NCBI GenBank assembly: GCA_944472135.2
Contig: CALYDD020000391.1
Span: 248,001 to 312,000 of the forward strand
Source of the DNA: Trichobilharzia regenti
Taxonomy: Eukaryota; Platyhelminthes; Trematoda; Strigeidida; Schistosomatidae
Length of the DNA stretch: 64,000 bases
Reading direction: 5' to 3'
The notes under the pieces were generated by a model. That model had not been told where the DNA came from. It did not search any database and saw only the letters and a list, made by a program, of their open reading frames with translations. Numbering within the stretch: the stretch's first letter is position 1; each line of letters opens with the position of its first letter. The position numbers were made by a program, and so were the translations under genes. Positions 23,319 to 36,016 of this stretch are shown one piece after another.

Positions 23319-23539
23319 CTACATATGGTAATATAGGAAACGTAAATATAATTATGAACATAAAATTACAGGATTATTAATGACGGTTCTTATATGCTAT
23401 TCGTAGTGAAGGTCATGCATACATGCGAGAGATTCTGAATAATAATAATAAGTTCATTACCTAAGATTGCCAGTTGCTTGAGGTATTGTCACCATAGATT
23501 ACAAATAGAAAGTAATAAAATGGTCACTGAAAGGAGTAA

Positions 23540-24480
23540 TTAATGACATGGATTTCTACTCTCGATATATGGATGATACAATTGTGGTTATGAAAGATGA
23601 GAATGATGGAATGAAAATCCTTGACGAGTTTAATGATGCGCATTCAGCAGTAAACTTTACCATAGAGAAAGAAAGCAATGACAGTATCTCATTCCTAGAC
23701 ATCTTCATGGCAAGGAAATAAGATGGCACATTAAGAAGGAGTGTGTATAGGAAACCTACAACAACAGGTCAGTACACTCATTTCTTGAGTTTTGTACCTT
23801 TGAAATATAAACGTAACCTGGTAAAGTGTCTGGTTCATAGAGCTAAGTTAATCTGTTCAGACGACTGCCTCAATGAGGAGCTTACGATTATTAGAAAATT
23901 ACTTAGAAAAAATGGTTATCCAGATAAATTCATTGAGAAAAATATGAATTCAGCACCAAGGAGAGTCTGTATGGCTACAGTTCCGAAAAAACCAATGTTC
24001 ATAAAGTTGCAGTTCCTCGATGACAACATCAGCGAAATTATAACACAGCGCCTGAAGAATGCAGTTAAAAGAGCTTATTATGCAACAGAGGCACGTTGTC
24101 TCTTCACAACCACCCTAATCTGTGTTTGAGAAATAAGGATAAACTACCTAAATTTGCCTCTTTTATGTGTATCTACCAGTTCGACTGGAGCTGCGGAGCC
24201 AGCTACATTGGGCGTACAATTAGGCAAGTCCTTCGTCGTATTTCCGAACATCATCCAATGTGGTTAAGCAAGGGACAAACAAGATCTATTCCTAGTTCTA
24301 TTTTAGCCCACCCTGTTGATACTGAGCATAAGGTTGACGTTAATACTGCATTTTAAATTATTTTTCGCATTCCAACTAATCTTAATTTAGCTCTGCGAGT
24401 TCGTCGTCTACAGACAGCTGAAGCAATCGGAATTCACCTGAAGAAGCCAAGCCTATGTTTGTACAGCCACTTTCGTTACC
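23540..24480 (+). mobile_element. PLE remnant with reverse transcriptase and GIY-YIG
   Basis: SRYMDDTIVVMKDENDG (YMDD in place of YVDD), then SISFLDIFMARK, a stop at 23,719, VYRKPTTTGQYTHFLSF, LLRKNGYPDKFIEKNM and, in another frame, CGASYIGRTIRQVLRRISEH (GIY-YIG). Truncated at the 5' end, with one stop and one frameshift. Less decayed than the arm copies. Confidence 0.8.
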
Positions 24481-24499
24481 GTGGGCATCGTTACAAGAA

Positions 24500-25460
24500 T
24501 GCATAAACAAACTACTTCGCCCCCTCCCCCTAAACCTATAAAAATTATAATTGCCCAATTATTTTACCTTTTATTTACTTTGTTCGTTTCATCTTTAATT
24601 ACGCGTTAACCTTGTAAAATTAATTTATTCTAACAATTTCTACCTTTTAAATGTGTATTGATTTTCTTCGTTAATTATCAATCCATTGATATTTTGACAC
24701 TGTTTAATTACTGTTAACAAACTTATGGCTACTTGATTGGCATAATGTTGTGTATTGTAATAAATATGCTATAAATATTAGAGTAGACCCAGAGATGAGG
24801 TAAAGTAAATATTTCATCTCTCAATCTTTCTGTTTTCTAAATTATTTATTTAACAACATAGTAATTCGTAAACACAATTAAATGTAAACGTATATAAAAA
24901 CGTAAACATAGTGTAAAACACGCCTTTCTGAAATGGACTACCACGAAAACCTACACGACAACACCTACCTACGTCAAATCAAATATCCAACTGACCGTCC
25001 CTGTTCTAATCAAAAAAAGACAATAAAACCAGAAGTGGGGTAAATTTAAAACACGATTGCTTCTATGCCCACTGGATTTCTTTTGGATTCGTTTGCACAC
25101 TTCTTTGTAGATATCCGCTAACTTTTCACGACCAAAATATGCAAAATTATATGGAAATAGATTGAAGAAGCAACCCGTCGATAGTCTTCTATTCAATCCG
25201 TTCGTATATTTTCGCCTTCTAAGAAAAATGAAAGATAAGGGGAGAAAATATGGAGTCTGAAAGTTTCGATGTGAAACACACAGGTTTGAACACGTATTAT
25301 ATCGGTATTTCTTCACATTAACTGTTTCTTTTATAGGAAGAAGGGGAAAACATGCTTAGTATTAACTGGAGAATTCCAATGCCATTTAGCTCACGGAGGA
25401 AAACTGTAAGCAAGAGAAGAGACAATTATAAAATCGAAATCGAGATACGTTTATAATTAT
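24500..25460. other. Spacer, no gene seen
   Basis: AT-rich, possibly the PLE 3' untranslated part up to about 24,780. No exon recognised. Confidence 0.45.
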
Positions 25461-25469
25461 CCGCGAAAG

Positions 25470-25735
25470 TGGATTAGTGTTTGGATATTTGGAACACATC
25501 ACAGAGATTGCATGTTTACAGTGAAAAAAGAATAAACGTGCATTCGCAGAAATGCAAACAAACACCATCTATCCACACAAGGTTTCATAGACACATGCTG
25601 TTACGAATTGGGCTGCACTTATGCTTCACTTACTGCGTTATGGATGCACAGAATATGTATTAGAGTAGAGAGACATAAGTAGGTGTACTGTGACGTTTTC
25701 AAATTGTTCATATCCGTACACTGAAATTAGGGCTG
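25470..25735 (+). repeat. Dispersed repeat, copy 1
   Basis: Collinear with 44,360-44,615: GAGATTGCATGTTTACA/GAGATTACATGTTTACA, then GATGCAYAGAATATG and GTGYACTGTGAC at matching spacing. Anonymous. Confidence 0.6.
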
Positions 25736-26339
25736 CAGAAGACTGACGCGGTGTGAACACAACTGATGATTTGGGCTGGTGGATATAACAGAATTTGATG
25801 AGTCAGTTTGTTTAATTACGCATGACGGTATACTTCATCAGGTATGTAGAATAAACCCTTGAATAAAGTTTGTGAACCAAGGGGTTTTCATGGATGGATA
25901 TTTAAAACTTTGCTTAGTGACTGAAGTTTCTCGGATCTTAAATAAAGTTCAGTCATCTTGAATGCACCTAACTTCTAGACTGTTCACTTCCACATTTATC
26001 AAGATTTATCAGTCTCATAATACCTCATCATAGATATTCACATCAACATAGACTAATCACAACACAATTGGAACTGACGTAGAACATACCTAGAATATGA
26101 TCAGTAGTGAGGAAGACATAAAACAAAACTATTACCCTAATAATTTAGAAAATCAATATCAAACATAACCATGACAACTAGAATAAACAAGTTTGAAGAC
26201 AAAAGATTTTGATAGAAATGCTCAAGTCAGTTTACATACAAACACTTGAGTTTGTTTAGTTTCTTTCAACAAAATATACTGACAAGATGATGAGAGTTCT
26301 GTGGCATAAGAAAGGCAATATGAAAAATTGGGAGACTCT

Positions 26340-26620
26340 GTTGCCCAACAAATGTGTTGAAGAATTTGGAGGTGGATAGGACACACGCTGAGGAGACCGT
26401 CAAGGGACATTAGGCGTAAAGCAAGGCGTCAAGTAGAATCCGAATGGGGAGCAAAGAGTTAGTCATGGGGTGGAGTGTGACATAGAGGAGATTGTAATAG
26501 GAGGAAACGACAGCTTACCGGCAACAGCTGACCCAGTTAAAGAGGACTTCTCATAACAGGATATCACGGCGATGTGCTGTTGAAGCTCTATGCCACAATT
26601 GGAACCCATGGGAATAATAA
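26340..26620 (+). mobile_element. RTE 3' end fragment
   Basis: RIWRWIGHTLRRPSRDIRRK and ESEWGAKS-stop is the C-terminal end of an RTE reverse transcriptase. It is followed by the tail TGCTGTTGAAGCTCTATGCC with AATAATAAT. Strongly 5' truncated. Confidence 0.75.
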
Positions 26621-28460
26621 TTGAAAGTTCAGTCAAGGTAATCCTTATGAGGAAAAAGAGTTCCAGGGAAGGTAAAGATTTATAGGAACACGTAAAGACA
26701 GAGTAGTACAAACCAGTGATAGAAATACTAACATTCAAATGAACCTCGATTCTCAGCTAAACAACTGAACATTTAAAAGTCCAGATGTTAGGACAGCATC
26801 ATTGAAGACATATCATACTGCTTATAGATTAAGCGCATTATGAATAAGAAGTCTGAAAACACTGGAAAAAATGCAGGATTGAGGCATAATAAGAAACTGG
26901 AGTTAATCGTATACAGAATACACCGATATTCTCAACGAGAGAGGAAAAGTCACTGTGTAAGTTTTAATGCATTCTACTCACACTGCTAGTTCTGTTATGA
27001 CAGCCAAGTAATATTCAAAATGTTTTGGTGTGACACCTCTTTACTTGTGCTTATACTAAATAAAAACTACCTGGAAAATCATCAAATGCAAGAGTTAAAT
27101 AATGAGTGTGATGAAAATAGAGGATGACCTTACTCATTTTGGCTATGATTAATAAGTGGAGAAATACATTTTTCCTAAATATTTTCAAACCATCAATGTG
27201 ACACGTAATCCAGAAGAAAGAAGAGGAAATTTCAGATTTGAGTCTTGTCATTAACATACAAAATGAAGTTCATCGTTTCCATTCTGGTCAATTTGCATTT
27301 CCCGTTGGTTAATTACATTGGACTGAAATGCTCGGTCTTTGTTGAAGTGTCGGCTTCTAGTACTGATGCTTCAATATCTGGGGGTACTCATGATATTATT
27401 TGACTGACGGTAGCTAGAAGTGGAATCCACGATACGCATCTCCTTCTGTTTGATTTCCACTGCTAGATACTATTCACCCGGTAAATTAGTTTTCGCTTGA
27501 GTGTTCAGGTTAAGCATATTTAGAAACTGTGGACGGTGATATCTAGGTGTACATTTCCGTCTAATTGCTGGCTTTTCTTAACTCTTGAGAGACATTGTTA
27601 ACTCCTTTTCGGGAATCGGACCATGAACAAACAGGCCTATAAACTCCGCCGATAAAAGGGTTGGTCAGAAACAGCAGCTGTGAATGTATTTTTATTGCAT
27701 ACATCACAAAATTACTCAACACATGACTTGTTAAGAGGGATTCATCAAAGACTATTAAATTTCAGCACACATCCAGCAGAGCGATTTCACTACATAGATA
27801 CGAAAAAATATACAGTCGGACTAACCTTATTTGATAAGTAACTCTCGAATTATTGTTGTATTTCAAACACGGCCTGGTTGTCTTCAGATGTTTCCTATCC
27901 TTGTGTTAATTTGTGTTGGCATCATTAGTTTTATTGACCTGGAATTCGATCTTTAAACCTATTCAACAAGCGACTTGTTCTTTATTGGCTGTTAAATTTG
28001 ATTTGTGTCAGCACGTCTGTTGAGTGAGGGTTGATGTGTGTGCATGGCTTCTGAGAATTTCCTGGAATTCCTGGTATTTTCTCATCTCACAGGTTTTAGC
28101 CAAACTGCTGTCCAATATTCCTCACACGTAGAAATGGGAAGCAGAAACTGAAAACTAACGACATCAGGCAGCAGTACTCTGAATTGGCGTTAGTAGATAT
28201 CAGTGTATTACATTAACAGATAAAGACCTATTCTATAGCTTGATATAGTTTTGACAGCTGCTCAAATTACCTGGCTTGCCAGACTGTTTAGTTTACAAAG
28301 AACAATCATTGAGCATAAAATGTTCCATGAATAGGATGTGAATATTATGACGAGAGTAGGAACAATGATTGCACATTACAGACAGACAGTTATGTACATA
28401 AATGGAGATGCATTGTACACACTGGTATAATTTCTGGATGTGCTTCTTCTGAATACAGTG
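26620..28460. other. Spacer, no gene seen
   Basis: No gene or element recognised up to the inner edge of arm R. Confidence 0.5.
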
Positions 28461-28541
28461 CCCTCGATTTGTCTCTGATTTCTGGCTCTTCAGGTGAACG
28501 ATATTGTGCAGTAAACTCGTAACAAATACGTGCCCATATAT

Positions 28542-28744
28542 CTATTTAGTATGGTGCAATATAGTTTTACACAGATCTAATTTCATCTCATTGGAAGCAG
28601 ATATAAAATCACTGTTGAATTCACGATGATAATGAAGAACGTTCTCCAAAAATGGGTTATAATAATTTATTGTGTCGAAGTATGGACTGGCACCTATGTA
28701 GTCGTCTTTCTCTGCTTCTGTGTGATAAATAAGCCCTTCCACCT
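28542..28744 (-). CDS. Terminal-exon candidate at inner edge of arm R
   Basis: Mate of 13081-13283: same acceptor position and the same length, with substitutions such as F/Y, K/E, R/S, N/D and P/L. Unrecognised; may be the decayed end of a second co-duplicated gene. Confidence 0.35.
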
Positions 28745-28859
28745 CTGTGTGCACAGAAACAGTTTGTTATTACATTTTACCTACCCTCCTAATTCTTTTC
28801 TGACTAGATAACCAAACGTAGTGTTAATTATTCTTAAATCCTCTTTGTCGCTTTGTGTA

Positions 28860-29940
28860 TTTTAACTGGCCTTTATTTTTCATATAGATTGACTTCACAA
28901 GTAAGTGTGCAAGGAATCAGACTGTTCAAATTTTATTGCGCAAATACATCACATTCCTTAGATAATCTCTGTCTTCTAATAGCATTCATTAGCCAAATTT
29001 ATAAAAGGGACTAACTGTTTTATCAACGATAACATATCAAGAAGAACAGTTTTTAGAGAATAAAACGGTACCATCATTTAATTCGTCGGCTTCTCAGCAG
29101 CTGACTGCAGTTTAAAAAATTATCAAGTTTATTTAGAGAATAGTTTAAGCATACTTTTAAATGTTACGCGATGTCAGTGGATAGAAGACTCAATTAAATC
29201 CTCCATGCAATCAATAAACAGTGCCCAGAAAATCACACTTTTTAGTTTCTAATGAGAAACTTCAATCGACGAAACAATTTGTTAGGGCAAATATGTCGAC
29301 GACACATTTGTAGTGTGCAACAATGATAGTCACGCTTCCTAACTACTTACATTATTCAACGACCCACACGCACACATTGAATTCACTATGGGATATGAAA
29401 ATGACGGAAAGTATCACTTGGAATGGACAATTCTTACATTTTATTAGTTTTTGTCCAAATAAGTCTAAACGAGCTAGGAGAATATGCTCTGCAGAGAAGC
29501 TAGAGGAAGAATTTACGATTCTCGAAAAGGTGTTGAAACCCAACGGATACCCTCAGATATGCATTTAACAAATATAAAAGATGTGAATGCTCATATGTCA
29601 AACAAATCACAGTGGGAAGAAAACCTTTTTTCATTCAACTTGATCTTAAGAGTGAAAATATTGCAGGAATAGTCAAGAGAAGATTGCATTGACACTAACC
29701 AGAGCCTATCATGCGGCTAAGTTGGTTTCAGTTTATTGGGCAACATACTCTTCAGTGCAACAGAAAGTCGACAGATACCCTTCTCATATTAACTCTAAAT
29801 GCGCATACAGATTTACAGGAATCTGCGGGACCAGTCAAATTATGACAAAAGAAAGAAGGACACAACTCGGATTTTCTGAACATCTAGCAAACACTCTACG
29901 TCTCAAGGGAACATACAGTTATTTATTTTCCTCCTAGCGA
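28860..29940 (+). mobile_element. Penelope-like element (PLE) remnant, arm R
   Basis: Mate of the left-arm PLE. It keeps the catalytic motif as GKYVDDTFVVCNNDSHAS but then has a stop. A further frame continues KRARRICSAEKLEEEFTILE and KVLKPNGYPQICI. It lacks about 60 bp that the left copy has after the F-L-D motif. Dead element. Confidence 0.75.
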
Positions 29941-30178
29941 CAGCTACTGTATCTCTGTGAAATTATGTGCCGAACATTTGTGTGAAAGATTGACACAAAA
30001 TATTTTCTCACTTCTAATGCAAAAGACTTGGCACACCATCAGAGTTTTCTTTGTGCGATGGGTTTGGGGATTTGATCAGTGTAAATACATCCTTTTGATC
30101 GAAACCTGGAAAATAACTGTTTCTGTGACTAGAGGCGATGGGTAGCTTGAAGTCGTAGAAAAGATCGACTTAAGGGAA

Positions 30179-30409
30179 CTACACCAAAACAAGAACAGGT
30201 AGAAATTCAGGTTTTGCTAAGTTGACTAAAAGGTTTCCAGATTTCGGAAACGTTTTTCTATGATAAGAATATTTATTCAAATATTGCATTACAGACTTTA
30301 CTAAAGAGTTCAACCTTCTAACAACAGCATTATCACTCGACTTATATAAATGCTCTTTTCCTCCAAGAAACCTTTTTATGTGCAAAGAAGAGATCCTATC
30401 AAACCCCAT
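30179..30409 (-). other. Conserved ORF, 76 codons, arm R
   Basis: Mate of 11177-11407. Unrecognised. Confidence 0.3.
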
Positions 30410-30622
30410 AAACAGTGTTTCAGTAGCTCCGAAAATGTCCAGTCAGGTCTTGAGATAGCAGGTGGTAGTAACATCCAACATTTCATCGACGAATTTTTCT
30501 TAGTATGTACCCAGAGACATCCATCTAAACATATGAATATTATTATGTCGATAACACATTTCTAGAAGACATTGTGTGAGGTGAAGTAAAGCTCTGTTGA
30601 TCACCTTATCATGTACTTTCAA

Positions 30623-30907
30623 TCAAATACGAATAATGAAATGGTCAGGATTTGGCGAGGGAGACCTCCTACGGGATTCATTTGCATTACAGTCATTTAT
30701 GGAAACCAAGTTCAAACTAGCAGTAAACCTGACAGGTTTCCCACGATCAACAGACGTAAGCAAGCCGTGATCGCAAGAGTTGAAATCCTCCACACACTTA
30801 ATGAAGTTAAATTTTCGGCATAATGATCGTGCAGGTGGAATTAAATCAGTGTGCAGACAGATAGCCTTAAAAACATACCACATAGAGGACTTCGGCTGTG
30901 TAATCAT
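30623..30907 (-). other. Conserved ORF, 94 codons, arm R
   Basis: Mate of 10679-10963. Unrecognised. Confidence 0.3.
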
Positions 30908-31304
30908 ATGGTTTCACTCCACAAGTCCAACAAAGTATGACAGACAATATTTAAAGGATATTACTATCAGGCTTATATAAATACACGTTAACTCCTCACA
31001 AATAAAACGGGTAGCATCGAATCCTCCTCCTGCACTCATTCGAACTTACCCATTGTCATAATGAGACTAAGAGATTTGAATCTGAATTTATTTAACTGTG
31101 AACAAGCATAGTAAGTTAATGTTTCTAACAAATGAATTTATCAGATTAGCAAGATAATTAGAAGCAATTGAGTAATCAACACAAGTATGTGTCGAGATGG
31201 CTTACATTTTGATTCTCTCTAGAAGGATTTGATGACTCATCGTTACCCGTAGAAAACAGCTTATGGAATCATTTCTCTGGGGAATCATTTATTTGACGTT
31301 GATT

Positions 31305-31499
31305 TCAAGCTTCATATATATCAAAATTTATCCATTGAAATGTTCTTCTTTTGACTGGCATGATTAAGTTGTGGTGACTCGTCAAGTAACTGATGACTTT
31401 CCACAGCGGTTGGTTGAGATATATGGTGAGAGTCATCAGTGAAGGAGACTTGTTTCGTAAGCGTGCATCATTTGACGAGACTCCTTCCACTTTTAACAA
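31305..31499 (-). other. Conserved ORF, 64 codons, arm R
   Basis: Mate of 10087-10281. Unrecognised; probably not a gene. Confidence 0.3.
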
Positions 31500-31624
31500 T
31501 TTCAGCTACGGAGAAGCCTTAACAGTATTTGCCCACTCGACTTTTGTTTATTTGGTTTAAACATGCAGCTTCGATTCGTGCTTGAATTGTGAACAACAGA
31601 AGGGAGTAAATTTCTTTTTATAAT

Positions 31625-32000
31625 ATTGTTATGTACTCGTCGCTAAATTATTGTTATGGACTGGTCGACAATTTAATAGCCCTGACGCAAGAAGGCGGAA
31701 ATCAGAAGACCACTAGGTTTGCGATGATACTTCTATTTCCAAACACAAGGAGAATGCAGAAGTGGTATCACACCAAGAGTAGGAAGTAAGTGTAAGTCAG
31801 TCACACAAATTGTGAGAACGAAATATATATATGACAAGGGTGTGAACAATCATTAGACAGTCTCAACATGAATGGCTAATTATAATGAAGTATCGATCCA
31901 TATATACATAGCGAAATATAGCAGACATGCCAACAACCACCATATATGGATATATGTCACCAAGCAACGGATTGTCAACAAACACTCATATTATATATAA
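31625..32000 (+). repeat. LTR-like dispersed repeat, arm R shared copy
   Basis: Mate of 9,590-9,965. Starts TGTTATGTACTCGTCGC and carries GACTGGTCGACAATTTAATA. The TGT start and modest size suggest a solo LTR, but no internal retroelement domains are present. Confidence 0.65.
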
Positions 32001-32108
32001 TATAATATAAGGAGAATATACATTGCTAAAGGAGACAAGTTCATACAAGTGAAATGGTCACAGACTAAGAGAGCAAACAGAAAGAGAGACCAACATACGC
32101 ACACATAC

Positions 32109-32112
<4 letters not shown>

Positions 32113-32150
<38 letters not shown>
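32113..32150. repeat. (TA)n microsatellite, arm R
   Basis: Expanded counterpart of the tract at 9,447-9,473. Confidence 0.9.
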
Positions 32151-32152
<2 letters not shown>

Positions 32153-32999
32153 ATACATATCAAATATATCTTCTTTTCATCAAGTCTCAGTGTCTCCATC
32201 TCACTTACCTTTCCCATGAGTTTCCTCCTTTCTACGAAAACGGAGTGCGGAAGATTCCTTAAGTCTCACCTCAAAATCGGCTTTTCTGTAACCCATTTAC
32301 CTTTCTTCATTTATATGAGGAGGTCAAAAACATGACAGATGGACACTCATTCAGGTTCTGTATAGCCTGAGATTGTAGAACAAGTTTTCACAGATAAGTA
32401 GGCAGGCAAACAAACTGTTAAACAGAAAATCAAAACAACGTTCACTGATTGAGAAAGTCCCACTGTTATGTTATTGCAAACAGACATAGATGAAATGACA
32501 GAAACCACTTTTCACTCAGTACAGTACAACTGACAATAAGTGTCGATACTTTGCGATATTTATTGGTCTGTTGTTTCCCAGAATATAAGCAGACACTCGC
32601 CAGCAATGAGTGCAATCACAGCCTTCGTAAATAACTGATTAGCATCCTCTCACGTTCGGAATGTATGCATCATTCTCCAAAGAAGCGTGTACAAAAGAAG
32701 GTATTAGGATAATGCTGATTTGTGTGTTAGTCCACAGTTCACATTTTTGTTCATAGGAGTTTGACAAATGAGTATTTCATTGTGTACTTTAATTTTGATG
32801 GTGCAGTGACAAACCAGACGATTCTGTGGGGAGCCATCTAAACATCATTTAGAACCATGGTTCATTTCGCTTAACGATATTTTCATCATTGACGCTTACT
32901 CCATTTCGTTGCCTCAATTTCCTACCTATTAACTGTGTTCGTGACCGTTAAACATTTCGACCTGCATTTCGAATGATCCCAGTACTTTGCTCGATGCTA

Positions 33000-33002
<3 letters not shown>

Positions 33003-33031
<29 letters not shown>
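33003..33031. repeat. (TA)n microsatellite, arm R
   Basis: Counterpart of 8,571-8,598. Confidence 0.9.
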
Positions 33032-33033
<2 letters not shown>

Positions 33034-33290
33034 CACGTAGATGGATCATCTGAAAGTCTGAAATGTGCTCCGTAAATAGAAGAATAGACATTTTGAAATT
33101 TAAATACGCTGAAAAGTCCGTACCATGGTGAATATATTGTCTATAGTAAAGATATTATTCTTATTGTTATGATTATTACTATTAAATAGGGAACCAGCTG
33201 CTTCAAATAGTGCAAGTCAGAGACGGATCACATATGCTGGAAATCAGTCCAAGTGAAAATCTCAGGAGGCAATCGAAAATTGTATTTTCG

Positions 33291-35343
33291 AGAGAGATAA
33301 AACACATAACGTTACCCAGTACACCAGTGAAGAAAACATTCTGCATTTCGCTTCCAAATGAATGTCATTGATATTCAGGTATGACAACCAAAGTGGTGGT
33401 TGTCAGACACCAGGTGAAGAAATACTGAAAAGATTTCTTCGCATTTGACTGATAAGGCTTTGTGTTTCATCACTGACGTACATTACTAGCTGACCCTCGC
33501 TTATATAGGTTTATTACCTTTACGATCAAAATGAAGGAAAAATTAGTGTTGAAACTGACTATGTAATGAAGAATAAGAGATGAAGTAGTAAGAACGACGA
33601 AATTGCTAGGACAATAATAACCTGTTAAGCAGTTTGAGTAAGGGGTGAAATTTCCCCATATTCACATCCATATAATGACAGTGGCTGCATAGAGAATAGA
33701 GAAATACCAAACGTCAGTGTTTCGCCTAACGCTTTCATTACAAGTAACTCACTGTTTCAGTCAGTGGTACATTAGTGGATAAAGCCATATCATGAACTTA
33801 TCGTTTACATTTATATCTCCTATTCTTTTGACAAATTCTAAACTATCCTTCACGCTATGTTTATCACTTCACTATGAAGAGGCTGTAGGAGTTTCACCAA
33901 CCATGCAGATGTCGCTTGAGACATATCTAGCACTGGCCGATGTAGTGAACCCTTTTTGTACACTTTTGACAGACTATGTTGTGCATTTTGTATATACATA
34001 TATCACACAAGTCTTCTGATGTGACATTGTGTACTTGTCACTTATTTTCAAAGTAAACTGATTTTATGGAATTCACATTGATGATGCACAGAATTGCTCC
34101 TGAATTAAATGGTATCCGAAGACTGTGTAGGTTTAGTGGAAATCCTTGTGAGTAGACAAGTCATCATTCAGGTGTATCTGATTATTAGTCATAATCCTCA
34201 ATATCTGTCGTAATTCAAGTCCGCTACCCTGCTTACTTTGACTGCTTCGGTGATGTCTCCACACTTCCAGACTATATATAGTGGTATCCCACAGGATTTT
34301 CCATGACGATATCCAAGTTAACAATAATTCAATATTTCTTCTTGTAAGAGACAACAAACAAGTGAAAATAACACAGTAAGGAAACTTCAAGTGATCCTTG
34401 TAAGTGTTATTCGATGATGTCTTTCTAATGTTAGTGGTCATTATTTTCAGTTACTTTAATAATATAAAGTTGGCATATGCAATTGAGATAGCTGTATTTA
34501 CCACGTTTGGTAGACACAGGCGTTGAAATGCCGTCTCCACTAAACGTTCCATTGAGTTATATTTTATCACCCACTTACGTTCACTCTGCTAGAGAGCCTA
34601 GCGCATATATGCTGAAATTGAAGGGAATGTCACTGTCATTTCCAAATGCTTTGACCACATATATTTTTCAAAAATGTAGCACAGTTCCCAGAGAATGTCT
34701 GCTCATATACATGTGAGTGAGAAACATATGAGAAAAACTTTAGACGAGTGAACAACACAAAAAATTGTCATTATATCGCATCGAATGAAACGTTGCTGCT
34801 ATCATCTGTTTAGATAATTCACGGTTCAACGAAGTGAGATTCAAGTCTCACTGCATCGGTGTGACACAAAATTTCAGATGAGTGGAGAAGTAGGACTTGA
34901 TTTATTACGATTTATTTGTAATGTATTCAAAAGCTCCTATGTAAATACAAGAGGAAGGTATTTTAGAATAAGAAATCGTTTGAATGACGTAATAAAACGC
35001 TGTCATATAACAGCCGAATTTATGTGTCATATAGGTGGTCAAAAAGACGTCAGTCTTCCTACGTTTTCAAGTCAGCGTCGGAACAGTTATTTCGCGATAC
35101 TTCTGTTTCAGGATTCATTTGGCAAAAATATGAGGAGAAAGCAGTGTAACAATAAATGTTTAGCAGCTATTTCCATCGCACTGACACTCACGTGTTGCTT
35201 ATAAGTCAGGATGAGTCCTTTAAAATGTCACTAAATTTGCATAATTTTCGTCTATGACCGTGAAATGAATATTTATAAATATATATATTTCAGTCAAGAA
35301 CAAAGTATTACGGCTTTCTTATCAACAATGGCGCTTCAAAATG
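33291..35343. other. Arm-R-only segment downstream of FUT8
   Basis: About 2.05 kb occupying the place of the 1.39-kb left-arm segment. It contains a plus-strand ORF (34878-35204) preceded by a good acceptor (AAATTTCAG) with no recognisable domain, and a dispersed repeat at about 34,130-34,340 that resembles 16,985-17,360. Nothing else recognised. Confidence 0.6.
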
Positions 35344-35668
35344 CCATCTTACATGCGTAACAAGTAATCAAAGAAGACAATGTCCTCATGTTGAAATACT
35401 CTAACGCTCATAGAAGTATGCCTAGTTCGCTCATCTCAGTCACAATTTCTCCCAAACCATATGGAATTTCTCGTCATGACAATGAATACACACAAACACA
35501 AGAAGACACTAAACCCTTCTTAATGACAGTCATTCTCACACAAATACACAAATCCACTTGAAAGATAAGAGAAACGCATATTGTGTATGTCAGTATGTAA
35601 GAAATCAAGGTAGAAATATTACAGAGAATACAGTTGTTAGGCATTACACCTGAAGGTGATTTTCCCTT

Positions 35669-36016
35669 CTACAACCAGCTGAAATTGGTTATTTTCAACT
35701 CAGGTCTGAATTTATATGCAGGTACATCAAATGAATTCCTTTGCTTGACACTCGATAATTTCTGTTGCCCATCCCCACTTCGGCCATCATTACGCCACAT
35801 GAGGATGTTGAATGAGGAACCGTTCCAGTGATTTTTGTATAGATTTACCAAATCGCCATAGTTCAGTCCCGCTCTCAAATCTGGTATCAGCACCTCAAAT
35901 TTGACTTTCGAGAAATCCTCTGAATGGTGCAGATTATCGAGAGATTTAACCAGTTGTGATGCATCACCCAGTTTCTCATGACGAGTCTGCAATAATTCAT
36001 ACGCCAGACGACACAT
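35669..36016 (-). CDS. FUT8: FUT8 copy R, terminal exon with SH3-like domain
   Basis: 116 codons including the stop (CTA on the plus strand at 35669-35671). It starts MCRLAYELLQTRHEK after a GTTTCAG acceptor and includes LNYGDLVNLYKNHWNG, equivalent to the GDIIGVAGNHWDG part of the vertebrate SH3-like domain. Two residues differ from the left copy. Confidence 0.92.
   Translation of the reverse strand: MCRLAYELLQTRHEKLGDASQLVKSLDNLHHSEDFSKVKFEVLIPDLRAGLNYGDLVNLYKNHWNGSSFNILMWRNDGRSGDGQQKLSSVKQRNSFDVPAYKFRPELKITNFSWL

Noticed and set aside
27415..27440. Block containing GTGGATTCCACT on the minus strand as a SINE hammerhead substrate arm
   Set aside because: Neither a CUGANGA box nor a GAAA box is found nearby; similar short blocks at 20,270 and 54,650 also lack them.
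34133..34441. 102-codon minus-strand ORF as a gene
   Set aside because: It overlaps a dispersed repeat and has no splice borders or domain.
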